This document shows, piece after piece, positions 26,593-35,387 of a DNA stretch of 64,000 nt. The stretch is from JANRLF01 sp033762815 (GTDB lineage: Bacteria > Bacteroidota > Bacteroidia > Chitinophagales > CAIOSU01). The position numbers and the translations under genes are program-made. The stretch covers positions 69,801 through 133,800 of the forward strand of contig JANRLF010000005.1 in the NCBI GenBank assembly GCA_033762815.1, given 5' to 3'. Below the pieces are notes generated by a model that was given only the letters and a program-made list of their open reading frames with translations, was not told the origin of the DNA and made no database searches. The number at the start of each line of letters is the position of its first letter. The stretch's first letter is position 1.

Positions 26593-27171
26593 ATGGCCAA
26601 AACACCGGCAGAAATGGAGGCAGCTGTGCTCAAGAACCTACCCGAAAAAACGGGTAAAAGTTTGGAGCAATGGTTGGAGCTATTGCAACAGACAGGCATA
26701 AAAGATAAAAAGGCACTTAGGAACTGGCTGAAGGAATCGCAAGGCCTTGGGCATGTCCAAGCTGGGATTTTAAGTGGATATTTTCTCAACGGCGGCAAAA
26801 CTTCTTATGGAAATGCCGAGGAATTGCTGGAAAACCAATACCTGAACGACCAAGCGGTGCTACGCCCAATATACGATGCTTTGGTTAAGGAAATAGCTAA
26901 GCTGGACAAAAGCATTCGACTAGAACCATGCAAAACATATGTATCCGTATTGGCAAAGCATCAAATTGCGATTGTTAAACCTGACAAGGGATTCATCCGT
27001 TTGGGATTGGTCATGAATCCTGAGATACCGGAAAACGATATCCTGAAATTCGCCAAGTCATTCGGTAGCGATAAAATCAGCCACCAGATAAAACTGAACG
27101 ATAAGGCCGATATCCCTTATGCCATGGCTTTTGTCAAAGAAGCTTATACCGCTACCAGAAGTTTGCGGTAA
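26593..27171 (+). CDS. DUF4287 and DUF5655 domain protein
   Basis: A 192-residue cytoplasmic protein. The N-terminal ~70 residues match DUF4287 (KTPAEMEAAVLKNLPEKTGK start, LKESQGLGHVQAG end), a small helical domain. The rest (about 95-190) matches DUF5655, with V-x-V-L-A-K-x-Q-I-A-I-V-K-P and later R-L-G-L strands; this domain is also met at the ends of some DNA-related proteins. The molecular role is not known. It is divergent from the NlpC/P60 gene with an 84-base spacer and ends before a bidirectional terminator. Confidence 0.82.
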   Translation: MAKTPAEMEAAVLKNLPEKTGKSLEQWLELLQQTGIKDKKALRNWLKESQGLGHVQAGILSGYFLNGGKTSYGNAEELLENQYLNDQAVLRPIYDALVKEIAKLDKSIRLEPCKTYVSVLAKHQIAIVKPDKGFIRLGLVMNPEIPENDILKFAKSFGSDKISHQIKLNDKADIPYAMAFVKEAYTATRSLR

Positions 27172-27218
27172 TTTTTGCCTATAATTTACATTATGTTAAG
27201 TTGAGTTTATGACAAAAG

Positions 27219-27251
27219 AAAAGCCAGCATCTAATGCTGGCCTTCTTCTTT
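27219..27251. terminator. Bidirectional terminator
   Basis: GCCAGCAT (27223-27230) and ATGCTGGC (27234-27241) form an 8-bp stem with a 3-base loop. A-rich sequence precedes it and a T-rich run follows, so it can serve both convergent genes. Confidence 0.85.
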
Positions 27252-27262
27252 TAATTACACTA

Positions 27263-28480
27263 CTACCCTTTCTTTTGGGCGGCAGTAATTTTTTGCTTCA
27301 TTTCGTTCACCTTGTCATAATCGCCCATTTTGGCATAAATCATTTTCAAAGCATCCATGATGTTGACATTATCAGGCTTCAATTGTAGCGCTTTTTCCAG
27401 GTATGGTAACGCTTGCTTCAAATAAGCCAGGCGTTCAGCATCCATTTTTTGGTACTGTGCATCCGGCATTTTTGGATCGGACATTTTTTCAACCAATGCA
27501 TTGGCCTTATCAATGTATATAGCCCCAAGGTTGTTGTAAGCATCAGAATACTTAGGGTCAACTTCAATGGCTTTATTGTAATTGGCAATGGCATTGGCTT
27601 CGTCCTTCATTTTGCCGTAAGTATTCGCCAATACAAAATACAGTTGGGCATTTTTAGGGTCTTGCTTGATTGCAAGGTTCATAATATCGATGGCTTCTGT
27701 TTGTCTGCCACTCACCAAATAGATATTCAATTTATCGATAGTAAGGCTTACGCTATCAGGATATGCAGCAATCCCTTTTTCAAGGATGCTTAGGGCCTGT
27801 TGGGTACTGTCTTGTTTTGTGTAAATTTCTCCTAACTTCTTGTAAATGTATATTTTGTCATACTTAGTCTCAACCAATTTTAAAAACAGTTTTTTTGCCT
27901 CTTCGGTTTTACCTATGGCATCTGCGGTTACCGCAGCCAAGTAACGGCTATTCTCTGCCTTTACCTTCATCTTAGCTTGCAAGTTACGGGCCGTAAGAAA
28001 TTCATTTACAATCAATACTTCGTTAAAAGCTTTATAGGCTTCCACTAAATTCTTACCACCATCGAACTGGGTGATACCATAGTTGTACAATTGACCTGCC
28101 ACCAAGCCAAGGTTGTTCACGGTTTCCTCATAATACCTGAATTTCTTAGCCTCAGGCACTTCCGTCAGCTTTACAGCAGTTTGGTAAGCGGTAGATGCTT
28201 CAAATGGTGCATTGGGGTACTTAGGGCTTAAAATGGAATCTTGGAACAGCAATTGGCTAACCAATCCGTAATAATACCATGTTTTGGGGTCGGCTTTGGT
28301 GCTTTCATGTGCCGATGCCTCCGAAATATTCGTGTAGGCTTCTTCCAGGGATTGCCTATTGGCATTGCCGCTGGTTTGGTAATCGGTGAACAGGTTGAAA
28401 GCGGTAATAACCTTGCCGCTTTGCGCATAAATGTTGGCGCACAACAAGGCGGTTAAAGCAAGGGAAAGTAGTTTTTTCAT
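27263..28480 (-). CDS. TPR-repeat periplasmic protein
   Basis: A 405-residue exported protein. A signal peptide (1-19, ending IYAQ) is followed by helical pairs along the length. TPR units are clearest at about residues 215-245, 250-285 (AIDIMNLAIKQDPKNAQLYFVLANTY) and 285-320 (AIANYNKAIEVDPKYSDAYNNLG), and again at 355-385 (ALPYLEKALQLKPDN). TPRs bind partner proteins; no enzyme domain is present. It is 23 bases downstream of gyrA on the same strand. Confidence 0.87.
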   Translation of the reverse strand: MKKLLSLALTALLCANIYAQSGKVITAFNLFTDYQTSGNANRQSLEEAYTNISEASAHESTKADPKTWYYYGLVSQLLFQDSILSPKYPNAPFEASTAYQTAVKLTEVPEAKKFRYYEETVNNLGLVAGQLYNYGITQFDGGKNLVEAYKAFNEVLIVNEFLTARNLQAKMKVKAENSRYLAAVTADAIGKTEEAKKLFLKLVETKYDKIYIYKKLGEIYTKQDSTQQALSILEKGIAAYPDSVSLTIDKLNIYLVSGRQTEAIDIMNLAIKQDPKNAQLYFVLANTYGKMKDEANAIANYNKAIEVDPKYSDAYNNLGAIYIDKANALVEKMSDPKMPDAQYQKMDAERLAYLKQALPYLEKALQLKPDNVNIMDALKMIYAKMGDYDKVNEMKQKITAAQKKG

Positions 28481-28503
28481 TTTTAAGCGTTTCGGTTATA
28501 CAA

Positions 28504-31188
28504 TTATACTTCTTCTGGCTCTATACCTTCGGCCAAGTCGGCATCTGGCAATAAGTTTTCAGGAGAATTTTCATCGGGCAGTTCGTTCAGTTCTGCGCTG
28601 GGCATTTGCTGTATTTTGGTAATAGCGGCAATGGAATCGCTCTCTCCCAACTTAATCAATCGTACGCCTTGGGTTGCTCTTCCCATCACCCGTAAATCAC
28701 TGGCTGCCATCCGGATGGTGATGCCCGATTTATTCATAATCATCAGGTCGTCCTCATCGTTCACGTTCAATATGGCTATCAGTTTACCCGTTTTGCCAGT
28801 TATATTGATGGTTTTCACGCCTTTCGCTCCCCTCCTGGTCAATCGGTAGGCACTTACTTCCGATCGTTTGCCATAGCCTTTATCGGTCACCACCAATATG
28901 GTGTCGTGCTTCAGCTTGCCTTCCAATATCTCTTCGGCGGTTTCCATTACTTCATCCAGTTCCTCGGTTGTTTCGGCAACGGTTTCAGGGTCAGGTATGT
29001 CCGTTTCATCTTCCGGTGCAGATTCTCCGGTGGCATTTACACAAATCATGCCCACCACTTCATCTTCTTCGTTGGCCAGCCTCACTCCCATCACCCCACT
29101 GGCGTTTCTGCCCATGGGCCTTACGTCGCTTTCCAAGAAACGGATAGCCTTGCCCGAACGCACTGCCATCATAATTTCCATGGTGCCGTCGGTTAGTTTG
29201 GCATCCAATAAAGTATCGCCTTCCCTCACCGTAATTGCTGCTATACCGGTAGCCCTTGGCCGTGAAAATGCACGCAAGGTGGTTTTCTTGATAATGCCCT
29301 TTTTAGTGCACAGTACGACGAATTGATTGTCCAGTGCCTCGTCGCTGCGCAGGTCAACCACGTTGATAAAGGCTTTTAGCTTATCTTCCTTCGGTATGTT
29401 GATTAAGTTCTGTATCGCCCGGCCTTTGGACGTTTTGGAGCCCTCGGGTATTTCGTACACCTTCAACCAATACACTTGTCCCGCTTCTGTAAAGAATAGG
29501 ATATAGTTGTGGTTGGTGGCGGTGAAAACGTACTCGATAAAGTCCTCATCGCGGGTGGCACCTCCCCTACTTCCACGCCCACCGCGGCTTTGCGCCTTGT
29601 ACTCACTGGCCAGCGTGCGCTTGATATAGCCCAAATGCGAGATGGTGATTACCACCTTATCATCGGCTATCAAGTCTTCCATGTCAATCTCGTCGCCCGC
29701 ATATACTATTTTGGTGCGGCGCTCATCAGCATACTTCTTCTTGATTTCGAGCATTTCCTCCTTGATGATATCCATGCGCATCTGCTCGCTGTCAAGCACT
29801 GCTTTCAGCCATTCAATGCGTTTCATCAATTCGGCATATTCTTCTTTTATTTTATCGCGCTCCAGTCCGGTCAAGCGTCTCAGGGTCAGTTCCAAAATGG
29901 CCCTGGCCTGTATTTCGCTCAACTCAAAGGTGGTCATCAGTCCATCACGGGCAGCTTCAGGCGTGGCGGCCGCCCTTATAAGGGCAATCACCTCGTCCAA
30001 ATAGTCAAGAGCCTTCAGCAAGCCTTCCAGAATATGTGCCCGCTTCTCTGCCTCCGATAATTCGTAACGGGTACGGCGGGTTACCACTTCATGTCTAAAA
30101 TCGACAAAATGGCCAATCATTTCTTTCAGGTTCAGCAGTTTGGGCCTGCCGCCTACCAAGGCAATGTTGTTCACGCCAAAGGACGTCTGCAACTGGGTAA
30201 ACTTGTACAGCGAGTTAAGCACCACATTGGCATTGGCTTCGCGCTTCAGTTCAAAAATGATGCGCATGCCGGTACGGTCGCTTTCGTCGCGGATATCGGA
30301 AATGCCTTCCAGCTTTTTCTCGTTCACCAATTCTGCTGCGCGTGCTATCAACAGTGCTTTGTTTACCTGATAAGGAATTTCGGTAACAAGTATGCGCTCG
30401 CGGCCATGGTATTCCTCTATTTCAGCTACCGCACGCACCACTATTTTTCCCCTGCCGGTTTCGAAAGCCTGGCGTACCCCTTCGTAGCCGTAAATGGATG
30501 CGGCAGTAGGAAAATCAGGAGCCTTCACAAATTCCATCAGTTCGGCTATGGTAATGTCGCGGTTGTCGATATAGGCAATGGTGCCATCCACCACCTCGCC
30601 CAGATTGTGGGGCAATATGTTGGTAGCCATGCCCACGGCTATGCCCGATGCGCCGTTGATAAGCAAGGTAGGGATGCGCGAAGGCAATACGGTAGGCTCT
30701 TCCAGCGTATCGTCAAAGTTGAGCGTCATGTCCACCGTGTCCTTTTCTATATCGGCAAGGGTCTCTTCCGCAATTTTTGAAAATCGCGCCTCGGTGTATC
30801 GCATCGCAGCGGGGCTATCGCCATCTACGGAGCCGAAGTTACCCTGGCCCTCAATTAGCGGGTAGCGCAACGACCAATCCTGCGCCATGCGCACCATGGC
30901 ATCGTATACGGAGCCATCGCCGTGCGGGTGGTATTTACCCAACACCTCCCCTACTATCCTGGCCGATTTTTTATAGGGCTTGTTGGCCGCCAGGCCCAGC
31001 TCGTTCATGCCGTACAGCACCCGCCTGTGCACGGGCTTCAGCCCATCGCGCACATCGGGTATGGCGCGCGAAACGATAACCGACATCGAATAGTCGATGT
31101 AGGCCGTTTTCATTTCTTCTTCAATATTGATCGGGATGATGTTCTCCCCTGTCGGTAATAGGTTGCTTTCTTCTACTTCGTCAGCCAT
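28504..31188 (-). CDS. gyrA: DNA gyrase subunit A
   Basis: An 894-residue type II topoisomerase subunit that cuts and rejoins DNA. The winged-helix region has HPHGDGSVYD (residues 87-96) and the catalytic Tyr131 in AAMRYTEAR. A coiled-coil gate and the six-bladed C-terminal domain follow; the gyrase box appears as QSRGGRGSRGG (about residue 540), which supports gyrase over topoisomerase IV. An acidic insertion (about 730-760) and an acidic tail are present. In the quinolone-determining region the site aligned with E. coli Ser83 is Gly92, while the Asp87 site is kept (Asp96). Confidence 0.96.
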   Translation of the reverse strand: MADEVEESNLLPTGENIIPINIEEEMKTAYIDYSMSVIVSRAIPDVRDGLKPVHRRVLYGMNELGLAANKPYKKSARIVGEVLGKYHPHGDGSVYDAMVRMAQDWSLRYPLIEGQGNFGSVDGDSPAAMRYTEARFSKIAEETLADIEKDTVDMTLNFDDTLEEPTVLPSRIPTLLINGASGIAVGMATNILPHNLGEVVDGTIAYIDNRDITIAELMEFVKAPDFPTAASIYGYEGVRQAFETGRGKIVVRAVAEIEEYHGRERILVTEIPYQVNKALLIARAAELVNEKKLEGISDIRDESDRTGMRIIFELKREANANVVLNSLYKFTQLQTSFGVNNIALVGGRPKLLNLKEMIGHFVDFRHEVVTRRTRYELSEAEKRAHILEGLLKALDYLDEVIALIRAAATPEAARDGLMTTFELSEIQARAILELTLRRLTGLERDKIKEEYAELMKRIEWLKAVLDSEQMRMDIIKEEMLEIKKKYADERRTKIVYAGDEIDMEDLIADDKVVITISHLGYIKRTLASEYKAQSRGGRGSRGGATRDEDFIEYVFTATNHNYILFFTEAGQVYWLKVYEIPEGSKTSKGRAIQNLINIPKEDKLKAFINVVDLRSDEALDNQFVVLCTKKGIIKKTTLRAFSRPRATGIAAITVREGDTLLDAKLTDGTMEIMMAVRSGKAIRFLESDVRPMGRNASGVMGVRLANEEDEVVGMICVNATGESAPEDETDIPDPETVAETTEELDEVMETAEEILEGKLKHDTILVVTDKGYGKRSEVSAYRLTRRGAKGVKTINITGKTGKLIAILNVNDEDDLMIMNKSGITIRMAASDLRVMGRATQGVRLIKLGESDSIAAITKIQQMPSAELNELPDENSPENLLPDADLAEGIEPEEV

Positions 31189-31245
31189 TATAGTCTTACT
31201 GTTGCGAGATTAATTGCCAATGGGCTTGCCGCCACATTCAATTAA

Positions 31246-31253
31246 CAAAAATA
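31246..31253 (-). promoter_or_regulatory. -7 box upstream of gyrA
   Basis: TATTTTTG on the minus strand, a full TAnnTTTG match, 57 bases before the gyrA ATG. No clear TTG lies at -33. Confidence 0.45.
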
Positions 31254-31546
31254 ACCATTATTGCCGACTATTGGGCATTCAGGGCCTTAAGTTTTCCACA
31301 GGTACGGGCGCTTTTTTGTCTTGTGCAGATAGCAGATTACAATTGGAGCGGTTGCCCGTAGTGATGCTGGTGAAAAGGGATTGGTGAACATAGAATAATT
31401 GTTTGGCTAATATTATTTTTTCAGCGGACGCTTACAAACGAGTTGGGCTGAGATAGCATAAAACAATAGCCCACCTGTGCAATTTTTTATGCATTGCCAC
31501 AGTTATTAGCACAATATTTATGGAATGAATTGCCATGGCGCATCAT

Positions 31547-31554
31547 TAACTTTG
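31547..31554 (+). promoter_or_regulatory. -7 box upstream of the TonB-like gene
   Basis: TAACTTTG matches TAnnTTTG. A TTG at 31530-31532 is only 14 bases upstream, shorter than usual. The ATG is at 31586. Confidence 0.4.
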
Positions 31555-31585
31555 AAAAGTTGGTTGTGTACCTAAATAAACGATA

Positions 31586-32542
31586 ATGGCTGTAAGGGCT
31601 TTTGATATTGACCATTGGATAAGCGTGGAACGGAAAAACCGCAAATGGGCGGTGGTGGCCGCTATTTTAGCCCACGCTTTTTTGTTGCTGCTGCTGTTGT
31701 TCCTGGTGCTGCCCATGTCGGGCGGTGGCGGCGGTGGTGAAGGCGGCGATGGGGGCATCCCCGTTGATTTCGGCACCACGGAGTTTGGTTCAGGTGCCGT
31801 GCAGCCCGAAACGGCGGAGCTGATACCCGTTCAGTTGGAGCAGACACCACCGCCCGTAACCCCTTCACAACCCACCGACGACCAACTCCTTACCAGTGAT
31901 GACCCCGAGAGCATTGAACTGCCCACCCAACCTAAGCCCAATACACAGCCCAAACCCGTTACTACCAATACCAATACAAAACCCACCACTAGTACTACCA
32001 CCCAGCCTAGCCCACAGCAGCCCAAGCCCCAAGTAAACCAGCAGGCACTGATGGGCAAGCCAACGGGCAAAAACGTGCCCGGTAGCCAAGGCGATGACCC
32101 CGGCAACGTAGCTGGTGATAAAGGAAAGCCCAACGGCACCCAAGGGCAATATACCGGCCCAGGAGGCACCGGACCTGGCGGCACTGGCACAGGCACGGGA
32201 GGCGGCAATGGTGATGGCGACGGCACGGGTAATGGCTCCGGCAAAGGACCAGGTTCGGGGCCGGGCTATAGCATCAACTTAAAGAACAGGAAGCCCATCA
32301 ATAGCTTGGTGGTGCAGGGCAATATCCAGGAATCGGGCGTTATTGTTATCAGGATTACCGTGGACCGCAACGGCAAAGTGATTAACAGCGAGTGTTGTAC
32401 TGAAAGGGGCTCTACCCTATCGCATAATGCGGCAGCGGTGGCCACGGCCAAATCGGAGGCCTACAAGCTAAAATTCAATGCTGACCCTAGTGCTCCTGCT
32501 GAACAATTTGGCACCGTTACCTTTAAATTTGTGACAAAGTAA
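31586..32542 (+). CDS. TonB-like energy-transducing protein
   Basis: A 318-residue inner-membrane protein expected to pass proton-motive force to outer-membrane receptors. One membrane helix (about residues 20-43) is followed by a Gly-rich stretch, a Pro/Thr/Gln-rich periplasmic spacer (about 75-165), a second very Gly-rich spacer (about 175-230), and a C-terminal TonB/TolA-like domain (about 235-318) with GVIVIRITVDRNGKV and a closing strand TVTFKFV. The Cys-Cys pair in the C-terminal domain is unusual. folC follows after 7 bases; a TonB-family gene next to folC is a gene order I know from other Bacteroidota. Confidence 0.83.
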   Translation: MAVRAFDIDHWISVERKNRKWAVVAAILAHAFLLLLLLFLVLPMSGGGGGGEGGDGGIPVDFGTTEFGSGAVQPETAELIPVQLEQTPPPVTPSQPTDDQLLTSDDPESIELPTQPKPNTQPKPVTTNTNTKPTTSTTTQPSPQQPKPQVNQQALMGKPTGKNVPGSQGDDPGNVAGDKGKPNGTQGQYTGPGGTGPGGTGTGTGGGNGDGDGTGNGSGKGPGSGPGYSINLKNRKPINSLVVQGNIQESGVIVIRITVDRNGKVINSECCTERGSTLSHNAAAVATAKSEAYKLKFNADPSAPAEQFGTVTFKFVTK

Positions 32543-32549
32543 CACGCCC

Positions 32550-33836
32550 ATGACCTATCAGGAAACGGTCAAATACCTGTTTGACCGCTTGCCCATGTAC
32601 CAACGCATTGGTGCCGCAGCATTCAAAAAAGACCTGACCAATACCCTAGCCCTATCCGCCATCAACGGCGACCCGCACCGCCGCTACCCTACTATCCATA
32701 TAGCGGGCACTAATGGCAAGGGTTCCGTGTCGCACATATTGGCGGCAGTGCTACAGGCGGCAGGCTATAAAACGGGCCTTTACATTTCGCCCCATTACAA
32801 AGACTTCCGCGAACGCATCAAGGTGAATGGCAAATATATATCGGAGGAGGCTGTGGTACGATATGTGGACACCATGATACCCCACATAGCAGCGATAGCT
32901 CCCTCTTTTTTCGAAATAACCGTGGCCATGGCATTCGATTATTTTGCCGAGGAGCAAGTGGACGTGGCCGTAATAGAAACAGGCTTAGGTGGCCGTTTGG
33001 ATTCTACCAATATCATCAGCCCACAGCTTTCCGTCATTACCAATATCGGCTATGACCATATGGACATGCTCGGCGATACCCTGCCCCTTATAGCGGGCGA
33101 AAAGGCAGGCATCATCAAGCCCAATACCCCCGTAGTAATAGGGGAAACACAGCCCGAGACACAGCCTGTATTTGAAAAGGTAGCGAGCCAGCATGCGGCC
33201 CCTTTCCTCTTTGCCGACCAGCATTACACCGTATCTGCCCTACAATCCTCTTTAGATGGTATGGAAGTGCATGTGCTGAAAGATGGGTTGAATCGCTACC
33301 AAGCATTGCAAACCGATTTGCTGGGGCATTACCAACTGAAAAATCTTGCTACCGCTTTTGCTGTTATTGACCAGTTAATCTCCGTGGGATGGAACTTAGG
33401 CGATGAAGCCGTCGCAAGAGGTTTGGGCAGTGTGCACTCATCCACTTCCTTTATGGGTCGCTGCCAAGTGTTGGGAAAAGCGCCATACATTTTAGCGGAT
33501 AGCGCACACAACCAAGATGGCCTCAGAGAATTAATGGTAATTGTGGGCCAAGCTTCGTATAGGCAACTCCATTTCGTATTTGGTACGGTAAAGGATAAGG
33601 ACCTGAGCAAAACCCTGCCCTTGCTGCCTCCAGCGGCCAAGTATTACTTCTGCTGCCCAGATATTCCACGAGGCTTAGATGCCAAGAGCTTACAAGCAAT
33701 AGCCAGTGATTATGGTTTGCAAGGCGAAAGCTATGAAAGCTGCGAAAAGGCTTTTAGTGCGGCGAGGCAGTCGGCTGCCATTGAGGATATGGTACTGGTA
33801 GCGGGAAGCATTTTTGTAGTGGGCGAAATTATTTAG
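32550..33836 (+). CDS. folC: Bifunctional folylpolyglutamate/dihydrofolate synthase
   Basis: A 428-residue Mur-ligase-type enzyme that adds glutamate to folates. The ATP P-loop HIAGTNGKGSVSH (about residues 50-62), the folate-binding SPHYKDFRERI (about 80-90), ETGLGGRLDSTN (about 145) and LADSAHNQDG (about 315) are all present. Length is normal. It shares a transcript with the TonB-like gene and its stop overlaps the convergent gene at 33833 by 4 bases. Confidence 0.95.
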   Translation: MTYQETVKYLFDRLPMYQRIGAAAFKKDLTNTLALSAINGDPHRRYPTIHIAGTNGKGSVSHILAAVLQAAGYKTGLYISPHYKDFRERIKVNGKYISEEAVVRYVDTMIPHIAAIAPSFFEITVAMAFDYFAEEQVDVAVIETGLGGRLDSTNIISPQLSVITNIGYDHMDMLGDTLPLIAGEKAGIIKPNTPVVIGETQPETQPVFEKVASQHAAPFLFADQHYTVSALQSSLDGMEVHVLKDGLNRYQALQTDLLGHYQLKNLATAFAVIDQLISVGWNLGDEAVARGLGSVHSSTSFMGRCQVLGKAPYILADSAHNQDGLRELMVIVGQASYRQLHFVFGTVKDKDLSKTLPLLPPAAKYYFCCPDIPRGLDAKSLQAIASDYGLQGESYESCEKAFSAARQSAAIEDMVLVAGSIFVVGEII

Positions 33837-34327
33837 GCAACGTAAAGCCCCCTTGAACGACGGTCATCGCCAATGAGCGCTAAACCCCTTTCCGTAATGC
33901 GGATGAACACATCGTCATCGGTAATTTTAATATCCGCCCAATCGTTGGCGTGCAGGTATTGGCAAAAGTCAATGGCCGCTTTGTGGTGTTTTGGCAGGTA
34001 TTCCAAATGCCTGGTAACGGGATAAAAATGCACCGCATCTGCCTGAATACCTTTTAACAATTGCTGAGTTTCCTTTTCTATATCCGGCGAAACATAATCG
34101 ATGCCCTTGATAGTAATGGTTGCCAGAAACACTTCCCTGCCCTTGTGGTTGCCTTCCGTAATCAAGCCTGCGTTCACCAAGGTGCGGCCATAGTCCAACA
34201 CGCCATCAACGGTGTTGATGCCGCTTTCCATTACCATAGGGGCAATATTTACCGGCTTGTCAGGCTGTAGTTGGTACTGCCCGTACAACCAATTTAATAG
34301 CTCTTTTTTCAGCAATGCTACCCGCAT
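33833..34327 (-). CDS. Unrecognised protein, possibly winged-helix
   Basis: A 164-residue cytoplasmic protein without signal peptide or membrane segment. The N-terminal half is helical with a LLNWLYGQYQ start and a V-D-G-V-L-D-Y-G-R-T-L-V-N-A-G-L-I segment, then a strand pair, which resembles a winged-helix; the C-terminal half has a second similar pattern ending in ITERGLALIG, as seen at the end of many winged-helix domains. I do not recognise a family. It overlaps folC tail-to-tail by 4 bases and is followed upstream by the REC-HATPase gene on the same strand. Confidence 0.6.
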   Translation of the reverse strand: MRVALLKKELLNWLYGQYQLQPDKPVNIAPMVMESGINTVDGVLDYGRTLVNAGLITEGNHKGREVFLATITIKGIDYVSPDIEKETQQLLKGIQADAVHFYPVTRHLEYLPKHHKAAIDFCQYLHANDWADIKITDDDVFIRITERGLALIGDDRRSRGLYVA

Positions 34328-34401
34328 GTACTAAAGATAGCAAATAAAGCATGCCGAGCAAACGGCTTTTAAAATCTTAATTATCGATTAACACAAATAG
34401 G

Positions 34402-35301
34402 CTATTGGGCTGCTCCATTTTGCGGGTAAGGAATAGTGACTACCACCTTATTGCCCTTACCGACATAGTGGATATCCAAAATGGTATTGGCCATAGCGAT
34501 GCCCCTGCCATGGGTGTCAAACACACGGGCTTCGTCGAAGGTGAGGTACTTCTCATAGTCGAAGCCGATACCTTGGTCTTCAATGCTTACAACCAGCGCA
34601 TCGGGGCCATGCATATATCTTACCTCGGCATACTTACTGGCATGCTCCGGAGCGTGTAACCTGCGTTTGATTTCCTCTTGCAGCTTGCCTTCCTCAATAA
34701 ACTTCGACTTCTCCTGATAAGTAATGCCCAAGTTGCCATGCTCAATGGCATTGTTGAACAATTCACAGATAATCAAGGTCTCTTCAGGTGACGGAGAAGC
34801 ATTGGCTATCAATACTGACAAGCGCTGCGCCTCCTCCATAGTACGGAATTTAAAAAGACCATCGACTAACAAGGAAAAGGGGTTTTTGGTATGCTCTATC
34901 TGTTCTCTTAAAACCTTGATTTGCAGATAGTCAGCAATCGCCGCCTTTAAAATAGATTTAAGGAATTCTTTGTTGAATGGCTTAGTGACATAGTAGTAAG
35001 CCCCAGCATCAATGCCTGCTTTGATTTCCTCTTTGCGGCTCCTGCCAGTAAGCATAATAACAGGGATGGACTTGTATTGCTCCTGCGCTTTCAGCCATTG
35101 CAAAAAGTCAAGCCCGCTCATGCCAGGCATTTCCCAATCCAGTATGATGGTGACTACATCTTTTCCGTTGTTGGAAAGGAATGCCTGGGCTTCTTTAGCA
35201 CCAAGCAACGGTTCCACCTGAAAGCCCTCATCTTTCAGCGAAAACTCCAATAACTTATGCACCATCGCATCATCGTCGATGGCAAGTATTAGGTGACCCA
35301 T
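34402..35301 (-). CDS. Response regulator fused to a RsbW-type ATPase domain
   Basis: A 299-residue signalling protein. Residues 1-120 are a receiver domain with acidic pocket D9-D11, phospho-acceptor Asp55 in ILDWEMPG, and the conserved Lys in YVTKPF. Residues about 150-290 are a GHKL/HATPase_c_2 domain with N-box ELFNNAIEHG, G1 EDQGIGFD and G2 THGRGIAMA, as in anti-sigma kinases of the RsbW/SpoIIAB type. There is no DNA-binding, PP2C or histidine phosphotransfer domain. No partner kinase, anti-sigma antagonist or sigma gene is adjacent. All residues needed for phosphorylation and ATP binding are visible. Confidence 0.88.
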   Translation of the reverse strand: MGHLILAIDDDAMVHKLLEFSLKDEGFQVEPLLGAKEAQAFLSNNGKDVVTIILDWEMPGMSGLDFLQWLKAQEQYKSIPVIMLTGRSRKEEIKAGIDAGAYYYVTKPFNKEFLKSILKAAIADYLQIKVLREQIEHTKNPFSLLVDGLFKFRTMEEAQRLSVLIANASPSPEETLIICELFNNAIEHGNLGITYQEKSKFIEEGKLQEEIKRRLHAPEHASKYAEVRYMHGPDALVVSIEDQGIGFDYEKYLTFDEARVFDTHGRGIAMANTILDIHYVGKGNKVVVTIPYPQNGAAQ

Positions 35302-35387
35302 AAACTTCTAACCGTTATGGGGCATAAAGTTAAACGTTTTATGATATTCTCTACCATAAAACACCTACTCGTTGTTAAAACATTGAA

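Larger units (their letters stand above)
31189..31585. other. Divergent intergenic region between gyrA and tonB-like gene
   Basis: It contains the gyrA -7 box (31246-31253), a DnaA-box-like TTTTCCACA (31292-31300) and the -7 box of the TonB-like gene (31547-31554). No gene or RNA was recognised in the rest. Confidence 0.5.

Noticed and set aside
30091..30780. Long open frame (229 codons) opposite gyrA
   Set aside because: It is antisense to the well-recognised gyrA coding sequence, has no promoter or recognisable domain, and reads as a shadow of gyrA codons.
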